A stretch of DNA of 64,000 bases from Streptomyces sp. NBC_01669. GTDB lineage: Bacteria > Actinomycetota > Actinomycetes > Streptomycetales > Streptomycetaceae. Shown here in pieces: positions 17,958 to 27,785 of the stretch. Numbering within the stretch: the stretch's first letter is position 1; every line of letters begins with the position of its first letter. Both the position numbers and the translations under genes were made by a program. The notes under the pieces were generated by a model. It saw only the letters and a list, made by a program, of their open reading frames with translations. It did not search any database and was not told where the DNA came from. Location: positions 8,989,001 through 9,053,000 of the forward strand of contig NZ_JAPEQG010000001.1 of NCBI RefSeq assembly GCF_026339735.1, read 5' to 3'.

Positions 17958-19142
17958 TTACCGCGCATGAGCTGCCTCTGTTTTTCTCGCCGACTCGCTG
18001 AGCGCTGCGGCGATCGACGATCGGCGGAAGTCGGTGCGCCAGACGTCGATCACATCACCGTGGTCGTTGGTGATGAGGTACTCGGGCCACCGGTCAAATG
18101 CCGAGCACGGGTGCGAGACCCCGAACTCGACGACATCCGTCACCTCAAGATTCCATGCGTCGGAGAGCACGGTGTGGTGGTCGTACAGCGCGCGCACACG
18201 TCCGCGGACATCGGACTTGTCCTGTCCGGCCGCCGTGCTGGCGGACAGAAGGATCGGCATCTCGGTGTCGTAGGGAAGGTCGCGCTTCCCGGCTCCGACC
18301 ACGGCGGTGCCGTCCTCGGCGGCGGACACGACGACCGCGCGCACGGCCAGGGCTGGGACGAGGCCGGGAATCGGGCTCACGCGGGCGTAGACGCCGTGAT
18401 CGTGCGTGACATAGCAACCGGACCTGAGCAACCGGATTGTGCCCGGAACGTCGTCGTCCGTCGGGAGGAAGTCGACGACACGGTCAGGAAAGGCCGATCC
18501 GCCCATCGAGTACACGGGGCGGTCGGTCTCGAAGAGTCCGGCGACGTCGAGGTAGACGCCGCGGACCCGGCGGCAGTGTTCGTCCACGGCCGCAAGCGTT
18601 TCGTCGGTCCTCGTGTTCGGGGCGACGCCTTCGTACCCGGCGACTCCCACGAGCCGGAGTCCGGGAGCCGCTCGGACGAGCTCCGCTGTGCGGCGGGCCT
18701 GCTCCGGGTCGCGGATACCGGTGCGGCCACCCGGGGTGCCGATGTCCAAAAGCACCTCGAGAGCGGGGCCGTGCGCGCCGAACACCTGTTTCGCTGCGGC
18801 GATCCCGGCCGCGGAGTCGACGAAGCATCGGATCTTCCGTTCCGGTTCGGCGGTGAGCCAGGCCCGAAGTCGCGCCAGTCCGAATGGATCGACGATCTGG
18901 TTCGCGATGAGGACGGTGTTGTGTCCCCAGCCGAGCACGGTCGCGACCTGGTCGACGGTGGCAACGGTGACGCCGACGGCGCCGGCCGCGATCTGTTGTT
19001 CGATGATGGGAGCGGACATCGTAGTCTTGACGTGGGGAGCAAGCGCGACGTCATGGGTCTTGCACCAGTCGGCCATGACGTGGATGTTGTGATGGAGGGC
19101 GGCGGCGTCGAGACGCAGCTGGGGGTATGCGGCGGGAATCAC
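17958..19142 (-). CDS. PLP-dependent D-amino-acid deaminase / D-threonine aldolase family
   Basis: A 394-residue fold-type III enzyme (alanine-racemase-like N-domain). The PLP lysine lies in LAPHVKTTMS (residue about 39). The C-terminal domain carries THDHGVY and SHPCSAFDRW, whose His and Cys match the metal ligands of eukaryotic-type D-serine dehydratases. It probably converts a D-hydroxy amino acid such as D-Ser or D-Thr to the 2-oxo acid and ammonia through an enamine, or cleaves it as an aldolase. GTG start. It is the last gene of a RidA-permease-deaminase operon, 59 bp behind the permease. Confidence 0.82.
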   Translation of the reverse strand: MIPAAYPQLRLDAAALHHNIHVMADWCKTHDVALAPHVKTTMSAPIIEQQIAAGAVGVTVATVDQVATVLGWGHNTVLIANQIVDPFGLARLRAWLTAEPERKIRCFVDSAAGIAAAKQVFGAHGPALEVLLDIGTPGGRTGIRDPEQARRTAELVRAAPGLRLVGVAGYEGVAPNTRTDETLAAVDEHCRRVRGVYLDVAGLFETDRPVYSMGGSAFPDRVVDFLPTDDDVPGTIRLLRSGCYVTHDHGVYARVSPIPGLVPALAVRAVVVSAAEDGTAVVGAGKRDLPYDTEMPILLSASTAAGQDKSDVRGRVRALYDHHTVLSDAWNLEVTDVVEFGVSHPCSAFDRWPEYLITNDHGDVIDVWRTDFRRSSIAAALSESARKTEAAHAR

Positions 19143-19201
19143 GGCTGTTCCTTCAGGTGGCTGCTCGGCAGTGCGTCAGCGCAAGGGGATGGACTCAGGG
19201 C

Positions 19202-20620
19202 TCACAGCGCGCTCGGTGCCCGAGCCAGGACGTGCTCCTTGCGGGCGGCGTTTCGCGACGACATCCGGTAGCCGCCGATGAGAACCGCTGCCCAGACCGG
19301 CAGGGCGTACAAGGCGATGCGCTGGCCCTCGTCGAACGCGAGGAGAATCGTCAGAGCTGCGAGGAAGGCGAGGGTGGCCCAGCACAGGGCCTTGGCGTAA
19401 GGGAGCCGGAACGTACTCGCGGGTGCCTCACCGCGTTCGACGCGACGCCGGTAGACGAGGTGGCAGACAACGATGACACCCCAGCTCCAGATTCCTCCGA
19501 GGGTGGCGACCGACGAGATGTACGAGAACGCCTTCTCCGGGACGATCGCGTTGACCGCGACGCCGACGAGCATCAGAGTGCCGGAGGCGATGATGGCGGC
19601 CGCAGGCACGTGACCACGGCTGGTCTTCTCGAACACCTTGGGTGCGAGCCCGTCCTCGGCGAGCTTCTTGAGCAGGCGTCCGTTGCTGTACAGCCCGGCG
19701 CTGCACGCCGACAGAGCGGAGGCGAGGACGACGAAGTTCATGAGGCCGGCGGCCGCGGGAAGACCAATGTGCGAGAAGCTCTTGACGAAGGGGCTCTCGT
19801 CCGCGCTGAACTGATCCCAAGGGAACAGCGACATCAGCACGATCAGGGTGCCGACGTAGAAGATCCCGATACGCCAGGGCACGGAGTTGATCGCCTTCGG
19901 TATCACGGACTCCCGGTCCTTGGTCTCGGCTGCGGTCATGCCGATGAGTTCGACGCCCTGGTAGGAGAAGACCACGATCTGGAAGGCCAGAAGGACCGCG
20001 AGCAGCCCGTGCGGGGCGATGCCTCCGTGATTCCAGAGGTTCTCGATCCCGCCTGCCTGGCCGGCTTTGCCGACGTTGAAGACCAGTGCGAAGATGCCGC
20101 CACCGATCAGGGCAAGGATGGTGACGACCTTGATCGATGCGAACCAGAATTCGGCCTCCCCGAAGAATCCGACCTTGGCCAGGTTCAATCCGACGAGTGC
20201 GAGCAGCGCGATCAGTGCCGTGAGGTATTGCGGCATCGACGGGAACCAGGACTTGACGAAGACCCCGGCTGCGGTGAGCTCGGCCATCCCGATGATGGTC
20301 CAGGTGATCCAGTAACCCCAGCCGGTGACGAAACCGTATGCAGGGCCCAAGAACTCGCGCGCATACTCGGCGAAGCTCCCCGCGACGGGCCGGTACATCA
20401 GCAGCTCGCCGAGGGCACGCATGATGATGAAGATGAATACGCCGGTGACCGCGTAGACGCCGATCACGGCCGGCCCGGCGTAGGAGATGCCTTTCCCGGA
20501 TCCGAGGAAGAGCCCGACTCCGATGGCGCCACCGATCGCGATCATGCGGATGTGTCGTTTGTTGAGTCCTTGCGCGAGGCCGTCCTCGTTCGCCCCTTCG
20601 GGGGAGCTGTCGACTGTCAT
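19202..20620 (-). CDS. APC-superfamily amino acid permease
   Basis: A 472-residue, 12-helix transporter of the AAT branch. It begins with GLNKRHIRMIAIGGAIGVGLFLGSG, the conserved helix-1 motif, and continues with AELTAAGVFVKSW and ELIGMTAAETKDRESVIPKA. ATG 20620 follows AAGGACAC; the longer upstream frame lacks family similarity. Position between RidA and a D-amino-acid deaminase suggests uptake of the deaminase substrate, for example D-serine. Relatives include D-serine/D-alanine/glycine transporters (CycA), but sequence reading alone cannot fix specificity. Confidence 0.88.
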   Translation of the reverse strand: MTVDSSPEGANEDGLAQGLNKRHIRMIAIGGAIGVGLFLGSGKGISYAGPAVIGVYAVTGVFIFIIMRALGELLMYRPVAGSFAEYAREFLGPAYGFVTGWGYWITWTIIGMAELTAAGVFVKSWFPSMPQYLTALIALLALVGLNLAKVGFFGEAEFWFASIKVVTILALIGGGIFALVFNVGKAGQAGGIENLWNHGGIAPHGLLAVLLAFQIVVFSYQGVELIGMTAAETKDRESVIPKAINSVPWRIGIFYVGTLIVLMSLFPWDQFSADESPFVKSFSHIGLPAAAGLMNFVVLASALSACSAGLYSNGRLLKKLAEDGLAPKVFEKTSRGHVPAAAIIASGTLMLVGVAVNAIVPEKAFSYISSVATLGGIWSWGVIVVCHLVYRRRVERGEAPASTFRLPYAKALCWATLAFLAALTILLAFDEGQRIALYALPVWAAVLIGGYRMSSRNAARKEHVLARAPSAL

Positions 20621-20732
20621 GATGTGTCCTTGTTCGAGGTCAGTGTTTGGACATAGGCTTTTGGGTCGGCGAGGACAGTCGTGGCAGACCGTGCCCGGCG
20701 TTGCTCGGTCGGGTCCGGCTGGGTGTCGGGGG

Positions 20733-21257
20733 TCAGACAACCTCGACGATGAGTTCGACCTCGACGGGGGCGTTCAGTGGCAGTTCGGCGACGCCGACAG
20801 CCGAGCGCGCGTGTGTACCGGCATCGCCGAAAACGCTCGCGAGCAGATTCGAGGCGCCGTTGACGACGTCGGGCTGGCCGGCGAAGGCGTCGGCGGAAGC
20901 GACGAACCCGGTCACCTTCACGACCCGTACGACCGAGTCGAGGCCGACGAGGGCATCGATCGCAGCAAGTGCATTCAGAGTGCAGATTTCCGCTGCCCTC
21001 GACGCGTCCGTCACCGAAACCTCGCGGCCGACCTTTCCCGGTCGTTCGATCGATCCCCGCACCAACGGCAACTGGCCAGAGGTGTAGACCAGATCACCGG
21101 TCCGCACCGCCGGAACATAGACGCCGATCGGCGTGGCCGTCGACGGCAGTTCGAACCCGAGCTCGGCGAGGCTTTCCGCCCATGACGACATGGACGACGC
21201 GGAGACTGCGCACCGCGCGTCGTCGGATGCACCGGTGGTGGATGGTGTCGCGAACAT
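20733..21257 (-). CDS. RidA-family enamine/imine deaminase
   Basis: A 174-residue member of the YjgF/YER057c/UK114 family. The region VYVPAVRTGDLVYTSGQLPL and the C-terminal HARSAVGVAELPLNAPVEVEL with the catalytic Arg are conserved. RidA proteins hydrolyse 2-aminoacrylate and related enamines released by PLP dehydratases, a good fit with the PLP enzyme two genes downstream. An N-terminal extension of about 25 residues (MFATPSTTGAS) precedes the family core; a shorter start at the internal MSSW is possible. Confidence 0.85.
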   Translation of the reverse strand: MFATPSTTGASDDARCAVSASSMSSWAESLAELGFELPSTATPIGVYVPAVRTGDLVYTSGQLPLVRGSIERPGKVGREVSVTDASRAAEICTLNALAAIDALVGLDSVVRVVKVTGFVASADAFAGQPDVVNGASNLLASVFGDAGTHARSAVGVAELPLNAPVEVELIVEVV

Positions 21258-21423
21258 GTAAATACTGCCCTGCTTTCGGGGGTGGGGCGTCGATGTGCAC
21301 CAGCGTGCTGTGCGTCACCACGACGTGCATCGTGCGGCCGCACCAATCACAACCGAGGTGTGGTGCGGATTCACGAACGACGTACCGTTGGGTGCAGCAG
21401 GAAGCAAACGAAGGGTGCCGATC
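21258..21423. promoter_or_regulatory. Divergent promoter region of the RidA operon and pucR-like gene
   Basis: This 166-bp region contains the perfect 12-bp palindrome GTGCGGCCGCAC at 21332-21343 and a nearby partial direct repeat of GTGCGG (about 21371-21380). It is the only space in which both promoters can lie, so these are plausible operator elements for the PucR-type activator. Binding is inferred from position. Confidence 0.35.
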
Positions 21424-23082
21424 ATGACCAGCCCTGGAGCCAGGCTCGACAACGTCGTGAGCAACCTCGCCGGCACCCTGCTGGAGGTTCTTGCGGGGAC
21501 CGTCGACGGAACGACGTTGATCACCGACGTCGTCGTCGACGATCCGCGGGAACAGGTACCGGTTCGCCCCGGGGCCATGCTTCTGTGTACCGCCGCCGAC
21601 GTCCGGGATCTGCCGGCCTTGCTCGATCGTGCGGTCACACGCCAGGCGCCCGCCCTCGTGGTACGTGCGCCGCTGGATCTCGAGCCGGAGCTGCGTGCTC
21701 GCATCGAACGCAGCGGTGTGGTCCTGCTCGGCCTCGCCGGCGGAGCAACGTGGGCACAGTTGGTCGTCCTGCTCCGCTCGCTCCTCTCCAGCAGTGCGAG
21801 CGGCGAGGAACTGCTGGCCGGTATGCCCGCGGAAGACTCGTTCGCCCTGGCCAACGCGATCGGATCACTACTCGACGCGCCGATCACCATCGAAGATCGC
21901 GACTCACAGATTCTGGCGTTCTCCGATCGCCAGAACGAGGCTGATCAAACACGGATCGAGACGATTCTCGGACGTGTCGTCCCCCAGCACGCCCGCCTCG
22001 CGCAGGAACGAGCGGGCGTCTTCAAACGGCTTCACGCCGGCGAGAAGCCGATCTTCATCGACACACCGCAGATCGAAGGAGTGCCAGGTCTTCCGCGTGT
22101 GGCGATAGCCGTACGAGCAGGTGACCAAGTGCTCGGCTCGATCTGGGCGGCTGTCCCTGGGCCCCTGAGCGACGAGAAGGAGCAAGTACTCGTCGATGCC
22201 GCGAAAGTCGTTGCGCTGCAGCTGCTGCGGCACCGTATCGGTGTAGACATCGACCGGCAGGTTCGCGCGGACCTCATCGCAACCGCATTGGCAGGAGGCG
22301 CCCCGGCGTCCGGCGCGATCGAGCGCCTTGGACTGGCGCACCGGACCGTGACCGTGCTCGGCCTGTCCCTTCCGATTGGGAACTCGGCCGACACTGCCGT
22401 CTCTGGGCAAACGCGACGGCAGACCTTGGAGCGGATCACCGACTCCTTCGCATTTCACCTATCGGTCGCGGCACCTGGCGCGGTTGCCGCATTGGTCGGC
22501 GACGTGTGTTATGCGATCGTGCCGGCGCCGATCCGGAAAGGAAAGGAAAACGTCACGGCCATGGCCCAGCGGGTTTCGAACGATTTCCTCGACCGTGCAC
22601 GGGACAGAGCTGGAGGAGTGGCGATCGGCATCGGTCGCGACGGCTCGTCATCCGATCCGGCCGACCTCGCTCGCTCGCGGCACGATGCGGACAGAACCCT
22701 ACGTGTCCTGCGCCAGGAACCAGCCGGCCGAGTCGCGATGTTCGCCGACGTCCAACTCAACGCACTCTTGCTGGAGATCGGTGACCAACTGCGCAATGAG
22801 GGCGGACTGCTGGACGGCCCCATCGCCCGGCTGCATCACCACGATCGAGAACACGGAACCACGATGGCGGAAACCGTGGCCCAATGGCTCGACCACCTCG
22901 GCAACACCCTGAATGCATCTGCGGCCATGGATGTACACCCCAACACATTCCGATACCGCCTTCGCCGAGCGGCAGAAATCGCGCAACTGAACCTGAATGA
23001 TCCCGGTGAACGCTTTGCGGCGATGCTCGAGTTCCGGCTCACTCGGCAACGACCGTCCGCGGAAGCCACCGCCGCAACTTGA
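21424..23082 (+). CDS. PucR-family transcriptional activator
   Basis: A 552-residue protein; ATG 21424 follows GAAGGG. The first 160 residues are a PucR-type N-domain with alternating hydrophobic strands (DNVVSNLAGTLLEVLAGTVDG), followed by a GAF-like middle and the C-terminal HTH_30 (ETVAQWLDHLGNTLNASAAM, then VHPNTFRYRLRRAAEI). Relatives sense purine or amino-acid catabolites and activate adjacent operons. Divergence from the RidA-permease-deaminase operon makes it the likely regulator of D-amino-acid use. Confidence 0.85.
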   Translation: MTSPGARLDNVVSNLAGTLLEVLAGTVDGTTLITDVVVDDPREQVPVRPGAMLLCTAADVRDLPALLDRAVTRQAPALVVRAPLDLEPELRARIERSGVVLLGLAGGATWAQLVVLLRSLLSSSASGEELLAGMPAEDSFALANAIGSLLDAPITIEDRDSQILAFSDRQNEADQTRIETILGRVVPQHARLAQERAGVFKRLHAGEKPIFIDTPQIEGVPGLPRVAIAVRAGDQVLGSIWAAVPGPLSDEKEQVLVDAAKVVALQLLRHRIGVDIDRQVRADLIATALAGGAPASGAIERLGLAHRTVTVLGLSLPIGNSADTAVSGQTRRQTLERITDSFAFHLSVAAPGAVAALVGDVCYAIVPAPIRKGKENVTAMAQRVSNDFLDRARDRAGGVAIGIGRDGSSSDPADLARSRHDADRTLRVLRQEPAGRVAMFADVQLNALLLEIGDQLRNEGGLLDGPIARLHHHDREHGTTMAETVAQWLDHLGNTLNASAAMDVHPNTFRYRLRRAAEIAQLNLNDPGERFAAMLEFRLTRQRPSAEATAAT

Positions 23083-23255
23083 CGCTTATCCGCGTGGGAC
23101 GTCTTGTCAGCGGCGACCGCGCCCGGCCGTGTGCGGGGCCAGGCGAGCGGCCCGCGGGCGCGGATCTTTTTCAGCACGGAGACCGCGCCCCGCCCGGCGG
23201 CAGTCAGCCGGGTTTTCATGTCCCCAGTCCGCCGACAGGGGCCGACCTCTCAGTA

Positions 23256-24119
23256 GGACGCTGTCACGTTGGCTGACAGGGTGAGATGATCTTCAGATTG
23301 AGGGCATGGTGGGGGATCGTCCGTGGAGGGCACGTCGCTGTCGTACAGGGGTCACCGGTACCCGGTTGAGGTGATCTCGCACTGCGTGTGGCTGTACTTC
23401 CGCTTCCCGCTGTCCTACCGCGAGGTCGAGGAGCTGATGCTCCAGCGCGGCGTCATCGTCTCCTACGAGACCGTCCGGCGGTGGTGCCGGAAGTTCGGGC
23501 AGGCCTATGCCGACAGGCTGCGCCGCAGGCTTCCCCGGCCCGGTGACAAGCGGCACCTGGACGAGGTGTTCATCAGGATCAACGGGGAGCTGAAGTACCT
23601 GTGGCGGGCCGTCGACCAGGACGGCAACGTCCTGGACATCCTCGTGCAGGGCCACCGGGACAAGGCGGCGGCCAGGCGGTTCTTCCGCAAGCTGATGAAG
23701 AAGACGCGTGCGGTGCCGCGGGTGGTCGTCACCGACAAGCTCCGCTCCTACGGCGCCGCCCACCGCGAGGTCACGCCCTCGGTGGAGCACCGATCCCACA
23801 AGGGACTGAACAACCGGGCGGAGAACTCCCACCAGCCCACGAGGCAGCGTGAACGCGCGATGAAGGGCTTCCACAGCGTCGGCGGAGCGCAACGCTTCCT
23901 GTCCGCGTTCAGCGGCATCTCACCCCACTTCCGGCCCCGCCGGCACCTGATGACCGCGCCCGACCACCGCGCCGAGATGACTGTCCGCTTCGCCATCTGG
24001 GACCAGGTCACCGGCGCTGTCGGCCGACCCCACCACGGCCTGAACACAGGCCCGGAACCCGGGCCGCCCCACCCCGACACACCCTCAGACCACCACGTAC
24101 CCAACAACGTGACAGTGCC
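23256..24119 (+). mobile_element. IS6-family insertion sequence
   Basis: The terminal repeats are about 15 bp: the left end (23256-23271) contains CTGTCACGTTG and the right end (24105-24119) its inverse CAACGTGACAG. The 864-bp span is standard for IS6. No 8-bp target duplication was seen, as expected if replicative co-integration or recombination removed one side. Confidence 0.75.
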
Positions 24120-24234
24120 TCGGGGGGCGGCTAGCACCGGCGGCGGCAGCCCAGGGCAAGCTCACGACCCCCAGGTCGTCGACCCCACCGCGCCGTGGAA
24201 ACGTCACACGAAGGCGCCGATAATCATCACATGA
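23323..24234 (+). CDS. IS6-family transposase, C-terminally extended by frameshift
   Basis: The core has a zinc-ribbon-free N-terminus (YRGHRYPVEVISHCVWLYFRF), YETVRRWCRKFG, and DDE residues in HLDEVFIRING, VVTDKLRSYG and NNRAENSHQPTRQRER. The natural end, read with one C fewer in the CCCC run near 24026-24029, would be GRPTTA and a stop near 24042. As sequenced the frame continues through the right repeat for 60 unrelated residues and out of the element. The catalytic part is complete, so activity may survive. Confidence 0.82.
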   Translation: MEGTSLSYRGHRYPVEVISHCVWLYFRFPLSYREVEELMLQRGVIVSYETVRRWCRKFGQAYADRLRRRLPRPGDKRHLDEVFIRINGELKYLWRAVDQDGNVLDILVQGHRDKAAARRFFRKLMKKTRAVPRVVVTDKLRSYGAAHREVTPSVEHRSHKGLNNRAENSHQPTRQRERAMKGFHSVGGAQRFLSAFSGISPHFRPRRHLMTAPDHRAEMTVRFAIWDQVTGAVGRPHHGLNTGPEPGPPHPDTPSDHHVPNNVTVPRGAASTGGGSPGQAHDPQVVDPTAPWKRHTKAPIIIT

Positions 24235-26416
24235 CCATGTTTCCCCGGCCATGGTCTGCCTGGGATGCTCGGTCCTCGGACAGGCCCGCTCGGAGCCGGC
24301 GGCAAAAGGGCGCGCGTTCGCTGCTGAGTGGCCGAAGCGTCGTCGGCCAGATGTTCCTGCTGCAGGTGGCGCTCGTGGTACTGCTTGCCCTCGGAGGCCT
24401 TGTCATGCTCGTGCTACAGGCCCAAGACGCGACCAGGCGCAAGGCCAGCAATCGTTCACTCGCTGTTGCTCAGGGTTTTGCCAACTCTCCGGGGCTTGCG
24501 GAGGCCCTGCGGTCCCCGACCCCCATGCGGTGCTGCAGCCGCGGGTAGAGGCGGCCGCGCAAGGCTCGGGCGTGGACTTCGTGGGCGTCATGAACCGGGA
24601 CGGGATCTACGCCGCCCATTCGGTGCTGGCGCTCATCGGCAAACACACCGCTACGGATACGGCCCCCTTGCTGGCCGGAAAGACCGTCCAGGAGGAGGTC
24701 GTAGGCACTCTCGGCCCTCAGATCCGGGCCTACGTCCCCGCCAAAGCGCCGGATGGTTCGGTGGTCGGCGCGGTCAACGCCGGGATCACGGTTCAGCACG
24801 TCAGCGAGACGGCCGCTGAGCAGCTGCCGGTCCTGCTGGGCGCCACCTTCGGCGCGATGGCCATCACTACGGCGGGAGCTGCTCTGCTCATTCGACGGCT
24901 TTCGCGCCAGACCCATGGCCTCGGCCCGGCCCAGATCACTCGGATGTATGAACACCATGACGCGGTGCTGCATTCGGTGAAGGAAGGCGTCCTCATCGTA
25001 GACAAGGACGGTCGGCTGCTCCTCGCCAACGATGAGGCACAGCGCCTGCTCGATCTCCACCCAGCAGCGGAGGGCCGGCATGCGGACGAGCTCAACCTCC
25101 CACCACGCATCGCCGAACTCCTGACGTCCGGCCGAGAAGCGACCGACGAGGTGCACACGGCAGCAGATCGGCTACTGGTGGTCAACCAGCGGCCCACCGA
25201 CCGGTACGGAGGCCCCCCGGGCAGCGTCGCGACCGTCCGCGACGCCACCGAGCTGCGCATGGCCGTGACGCTGCAGCGAAGCCTCCTGCCGCACGGCCTC
25301 CCCGAGCAGAATGCCCTCGAGGTGGCCCACCGCTATCTGCCCGCCGAGGCCGGGGTCGGCGGCGATTGGTTCGACGTGATTCCCTTGTCCGGCGGGCGCG
25401 TCGCCCTCGTCGTCGGTGACGTCGTCGGCCACGGCGTGCATGCCGCCGCCACCATGGGCCGCCTGCGGACCGCCGTGCACAACTTCTCCACCCTGGATCT
25501 GCCGCCTCATGATCTCCTGTGGCACCTCGACGAGCTGGTCGACCGGATTGACCAGCAGGAGGCCGGCAATGATGACGCGCTGATCACCGGGGCCACCTGC
25601 CTGTACGCCATCTACGACCCGGTGACCGGGCGCTGCTCCCTGGCCCGCGCAGGCCACCCCCCACCCGCCGTCGTCCATCCTGACGGCAACGTCACCTTCC
25701 TCGACGTGCCCGCCTGCCCTCCCCTGGGCATAGGGAGCGGCCTGCCGTTCGAAACTACCGACCTCCACCTGCCCGAGGGCTCCCGCCTCGTCCTCTATAC
25801 GGATGGGCTCATTGAGTACCACCTCCGCGACATCGACACCGGCCTTGCTCTCCTACGCACCGCGCTGACCGGTCAACCGCACCTCTCCCCGGAGGAAACC
25901 TGCCAGCACATCCTCGACGTCATGCTGCCCCAGTGCCCCAGCGACGACATCGCCCTGCTGGTGGCCCGCACCTGCCTTCTGGACCCCGCGCAGGTGGCCG
26001 AATGGGATGTACCGTCCGACCCTGCCGCCGTTGCCCCCATACGCACCCAGTGCGCGCAGCGGCTGGAGGGGTGGGGACTGGAGGAGATCGCGTTCTCCAC
26101 CGAGCTGATCCTCAGCGAGCTGATCACCAACGCCATCCGCTACGGCACCCAACCGATCAAAGTGCGGATGGTGTGCGACCTCAGCCTGATCTGCGAGGTC
26201 GCCGATGGTTCCAGCACCTCCCCCCACCTGCGCCGCGCCGCTACTTCCGACGAAGGGGGACGCGGCCTGTTCCTCATTGCCCAGTACGCCCAGCACTGGG
26301 GCACCCGCTACACCTCCCGCGGCAAGGTCATCTGGACCGAGCAATCCCTCCACGGTGGGGCCACAGAACCCAGCGCCGATCTGGTCGACGCCCTTCTCGA
26401 CCAGCGGGACGAATAA
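24231..26416 (+). pseudogene. SpoIIE-type PP2C phosphatase with sensor, PAS and kinase-like domains; one frameshift
   Basis: The N-terminus (ATG 24231) has a membrane helix LLQVALVVLLALGGLVML and continues into a dCACHE-like sensor. Near 24516 the frame changes; adding one C to the run before GACCCC rejoins ALRSP with DPHAVLQPRVEAAAQG. The second frame holds the rest of the sensor, a second helix (about 24826-24898), PAS (VLHSVKEGVLIVDKDGR), the SpoIIE phosphatase (GGDWFDVIPL, GDVVGHGVHAA) and a C-terminal HATPase (ELITNAIRYG, GGRGLFLIAQ). It would control an anti-sigma-antagonist pathway. It starts right after IS6. Confidence 0.8.
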
Positions 26417-26496
26417 CCTGCGTCGATCTGCTAAGGCTCTTAGTAGTCCAGCTGTAGATCGTGATCCGAGAGAGGCGCGTCGGCGAGGGACGGCCG

Positions 26497-26958
26497 TTAT
26501 TCCAGCCACATCCCGTCGCGCATGATGACTCTCCCGCGTAGTTCCGGCTCGCCGCGCCAAGCGCGCACAGTCCTCGGGACCACTCGTATATACAGAAAGG
26601 AACCCTCTTCCACGCGTGGATCCCACCCGAACTTGTCGGCGAACGCCTCCGCTGCGCCTCCGGGCACCTCTTGGTCCGGGAAGCACTCCGCCTCACCCTG
26701 GAGGAGCACCACGTCGAAGGTGTCCGGTAGCGCCAGGCGCACGCGCGGCTCTTTGCGGACGTTCCGCGCAGTCACGGAAGTGGCGCTGGTGCACATCCAC
26801 ACTGCTCGCCCATCCCACAAGAACCACAGCGGCACCTGGTGCGGCCCGTGATCAGGGTGAGCCGTCGACACCCATACATCCCGCTCGGTAACGAGCCGCT
26901 CCAGAGCGTCGCGCATACGCTCCGCCGTCTGGCGGCGAACGATTCCCGTGGTCTCCAT
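26497..26958 (-). CDS. Pyridoxamine 5'-phosphate oxidase-like flavin-binding protein
   Basis: A 153-residue split-barrel protein. Typical elements are WVSTAHPDHGPHQVPLWFLWDG near the start, ARNVRKEPRVRLALPD, and the C-terminal FLYIRVVPRTVRAWRGEPEL. Short actinobacterial members bind FMN, F420 or haem; the residues visible do not decide between them. It is flanked by the SpoIIE gene (convergent) and a deleted IS3 element, and seems to be a single-gene unit. Confidence 0.82.
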   Translation of the reverse strand: METTGIVRRQTAERMRDALERLVTERDVWVSTAHPDHGPHQVPLWFLWDGRAVWMCTSATSVTARNVRKEPRVRLALPDTFDVVLLQGEAECFPDQEVPGGAAEAFADKFGWDPRVEEGSFLYIRVVPRTVRAWRGEPELRGRVIMRDGMWLE

Positions 26959-27147
26959 GAGGACCGACCCTAGCCAAGCAGGCGCGAAGCGCGCCTGAGG
27001 CGCAGGACCTACTCCCAGCGACCGATGAACCCCTCAGCCTTTGGCTCGGGGCGACCAACTTCGGTGCTCAGAGTGGCCTGAGGTTCCCCCGAGATGCGGA
27101 AAGAAGTGACAGCGGGTCAGATGGGACTCATGAGAGGAACATCGACC

Positions 27148-27456
27148 ATGGCTGCCCCCAGGAAATACTCGCTCGAGTTGCGTGACCGCGCAGTGCGCAT
27201 GTATCGCACCGCGGACCCCAAGCCGCAGATCAAGAAGCTCGCCATCGACCTCGGTGTCCATCCCGAGGCCCTGCGCGGCTGGATCCGGCAGGCCGAGGCG
27301 GACGCCGGCGAGCGCGACGACCGGCTGACCACCGACGAGCGAGCGGAACTCGCGGCGCTGCGCAAGGAAAACGCCCAGCTCAAGCGGGCGAACGAGGTTC
27401 TGCGGACGGCCTCGGCGTTTTTCGCGGCGCAACTCGACCCGACCCGGCCCAGGTGA
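27148..27456 (+). CDS. IS3-family transposase OrfA
   Basis: A 102-residue helix-turn-helix protein starting MAAPRKYSLELRDRAVRMY, with GVHPEALRGWIRQAE and a coiled coil (ERAELAALRKENAQLKRANEVL) before the tail TASAFFAAQLDP. It is complete and overlaps orfB by four bases. Alone it could bind the element ends and act as an inhibitor of relatives. Confidence 0.85.
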   Translation: MAAPRKYSLELRDRAVRMYRTADPKPQIKKLAIDLGVHPEALRGWIRQAEADAGERDDRLTTDERAELAALRKENAQLKRANEVLRTASAFFAAQLDPTRPR

Positions 27457-27785
27457 TCGAGCTCCTTACCGAGCATCGAGACCTGGGAGTCGAGTGCGTA
27501 CTTCGGGAACTGCACATCGCCTCCTCCACCTACTACCGCTGGCGCCGCGCGGAGCGCGAGCCGTGCGAGCGCGTGCGCCGGGACGCCGAGCTGACCGAAC
27601 AGATCAAGCAGATCCACACCGATTCCGGCGGGATCTACGGCTCGCCGCGCGTCCATGCGACCCTCAAGCGCGAGAAGCGGCTCGGCTACCTCAGTCCGAT
27701 CGAGTTCGAGGAGAAGTACTACGCCGACCAGGCAACGGCCGAACGAACGAACCTGAAACCCCGTCAACCCCTCCTGACCAGCTGA
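27453..27785 (+). pseudogene. IS3-family OrfB lacking the catalytic core
   Basis: The N-terminus is normal up to YGSPRVHATLKREK, then jumps straight to the C-terminal RLGYLSPIEFEEKYY. The roughly 180 residues between, with all three DDE acids, are deleted in frame, leaving a 110-residue product. The deletion is clean and the reading frame is kept. Confidence 0.88.

Noticed and set aside
18437..18856. Arg-rich plus-strand frames opposite the PLP enzyme
   Set aside because: Low-complexity antisense reading, no start signal.
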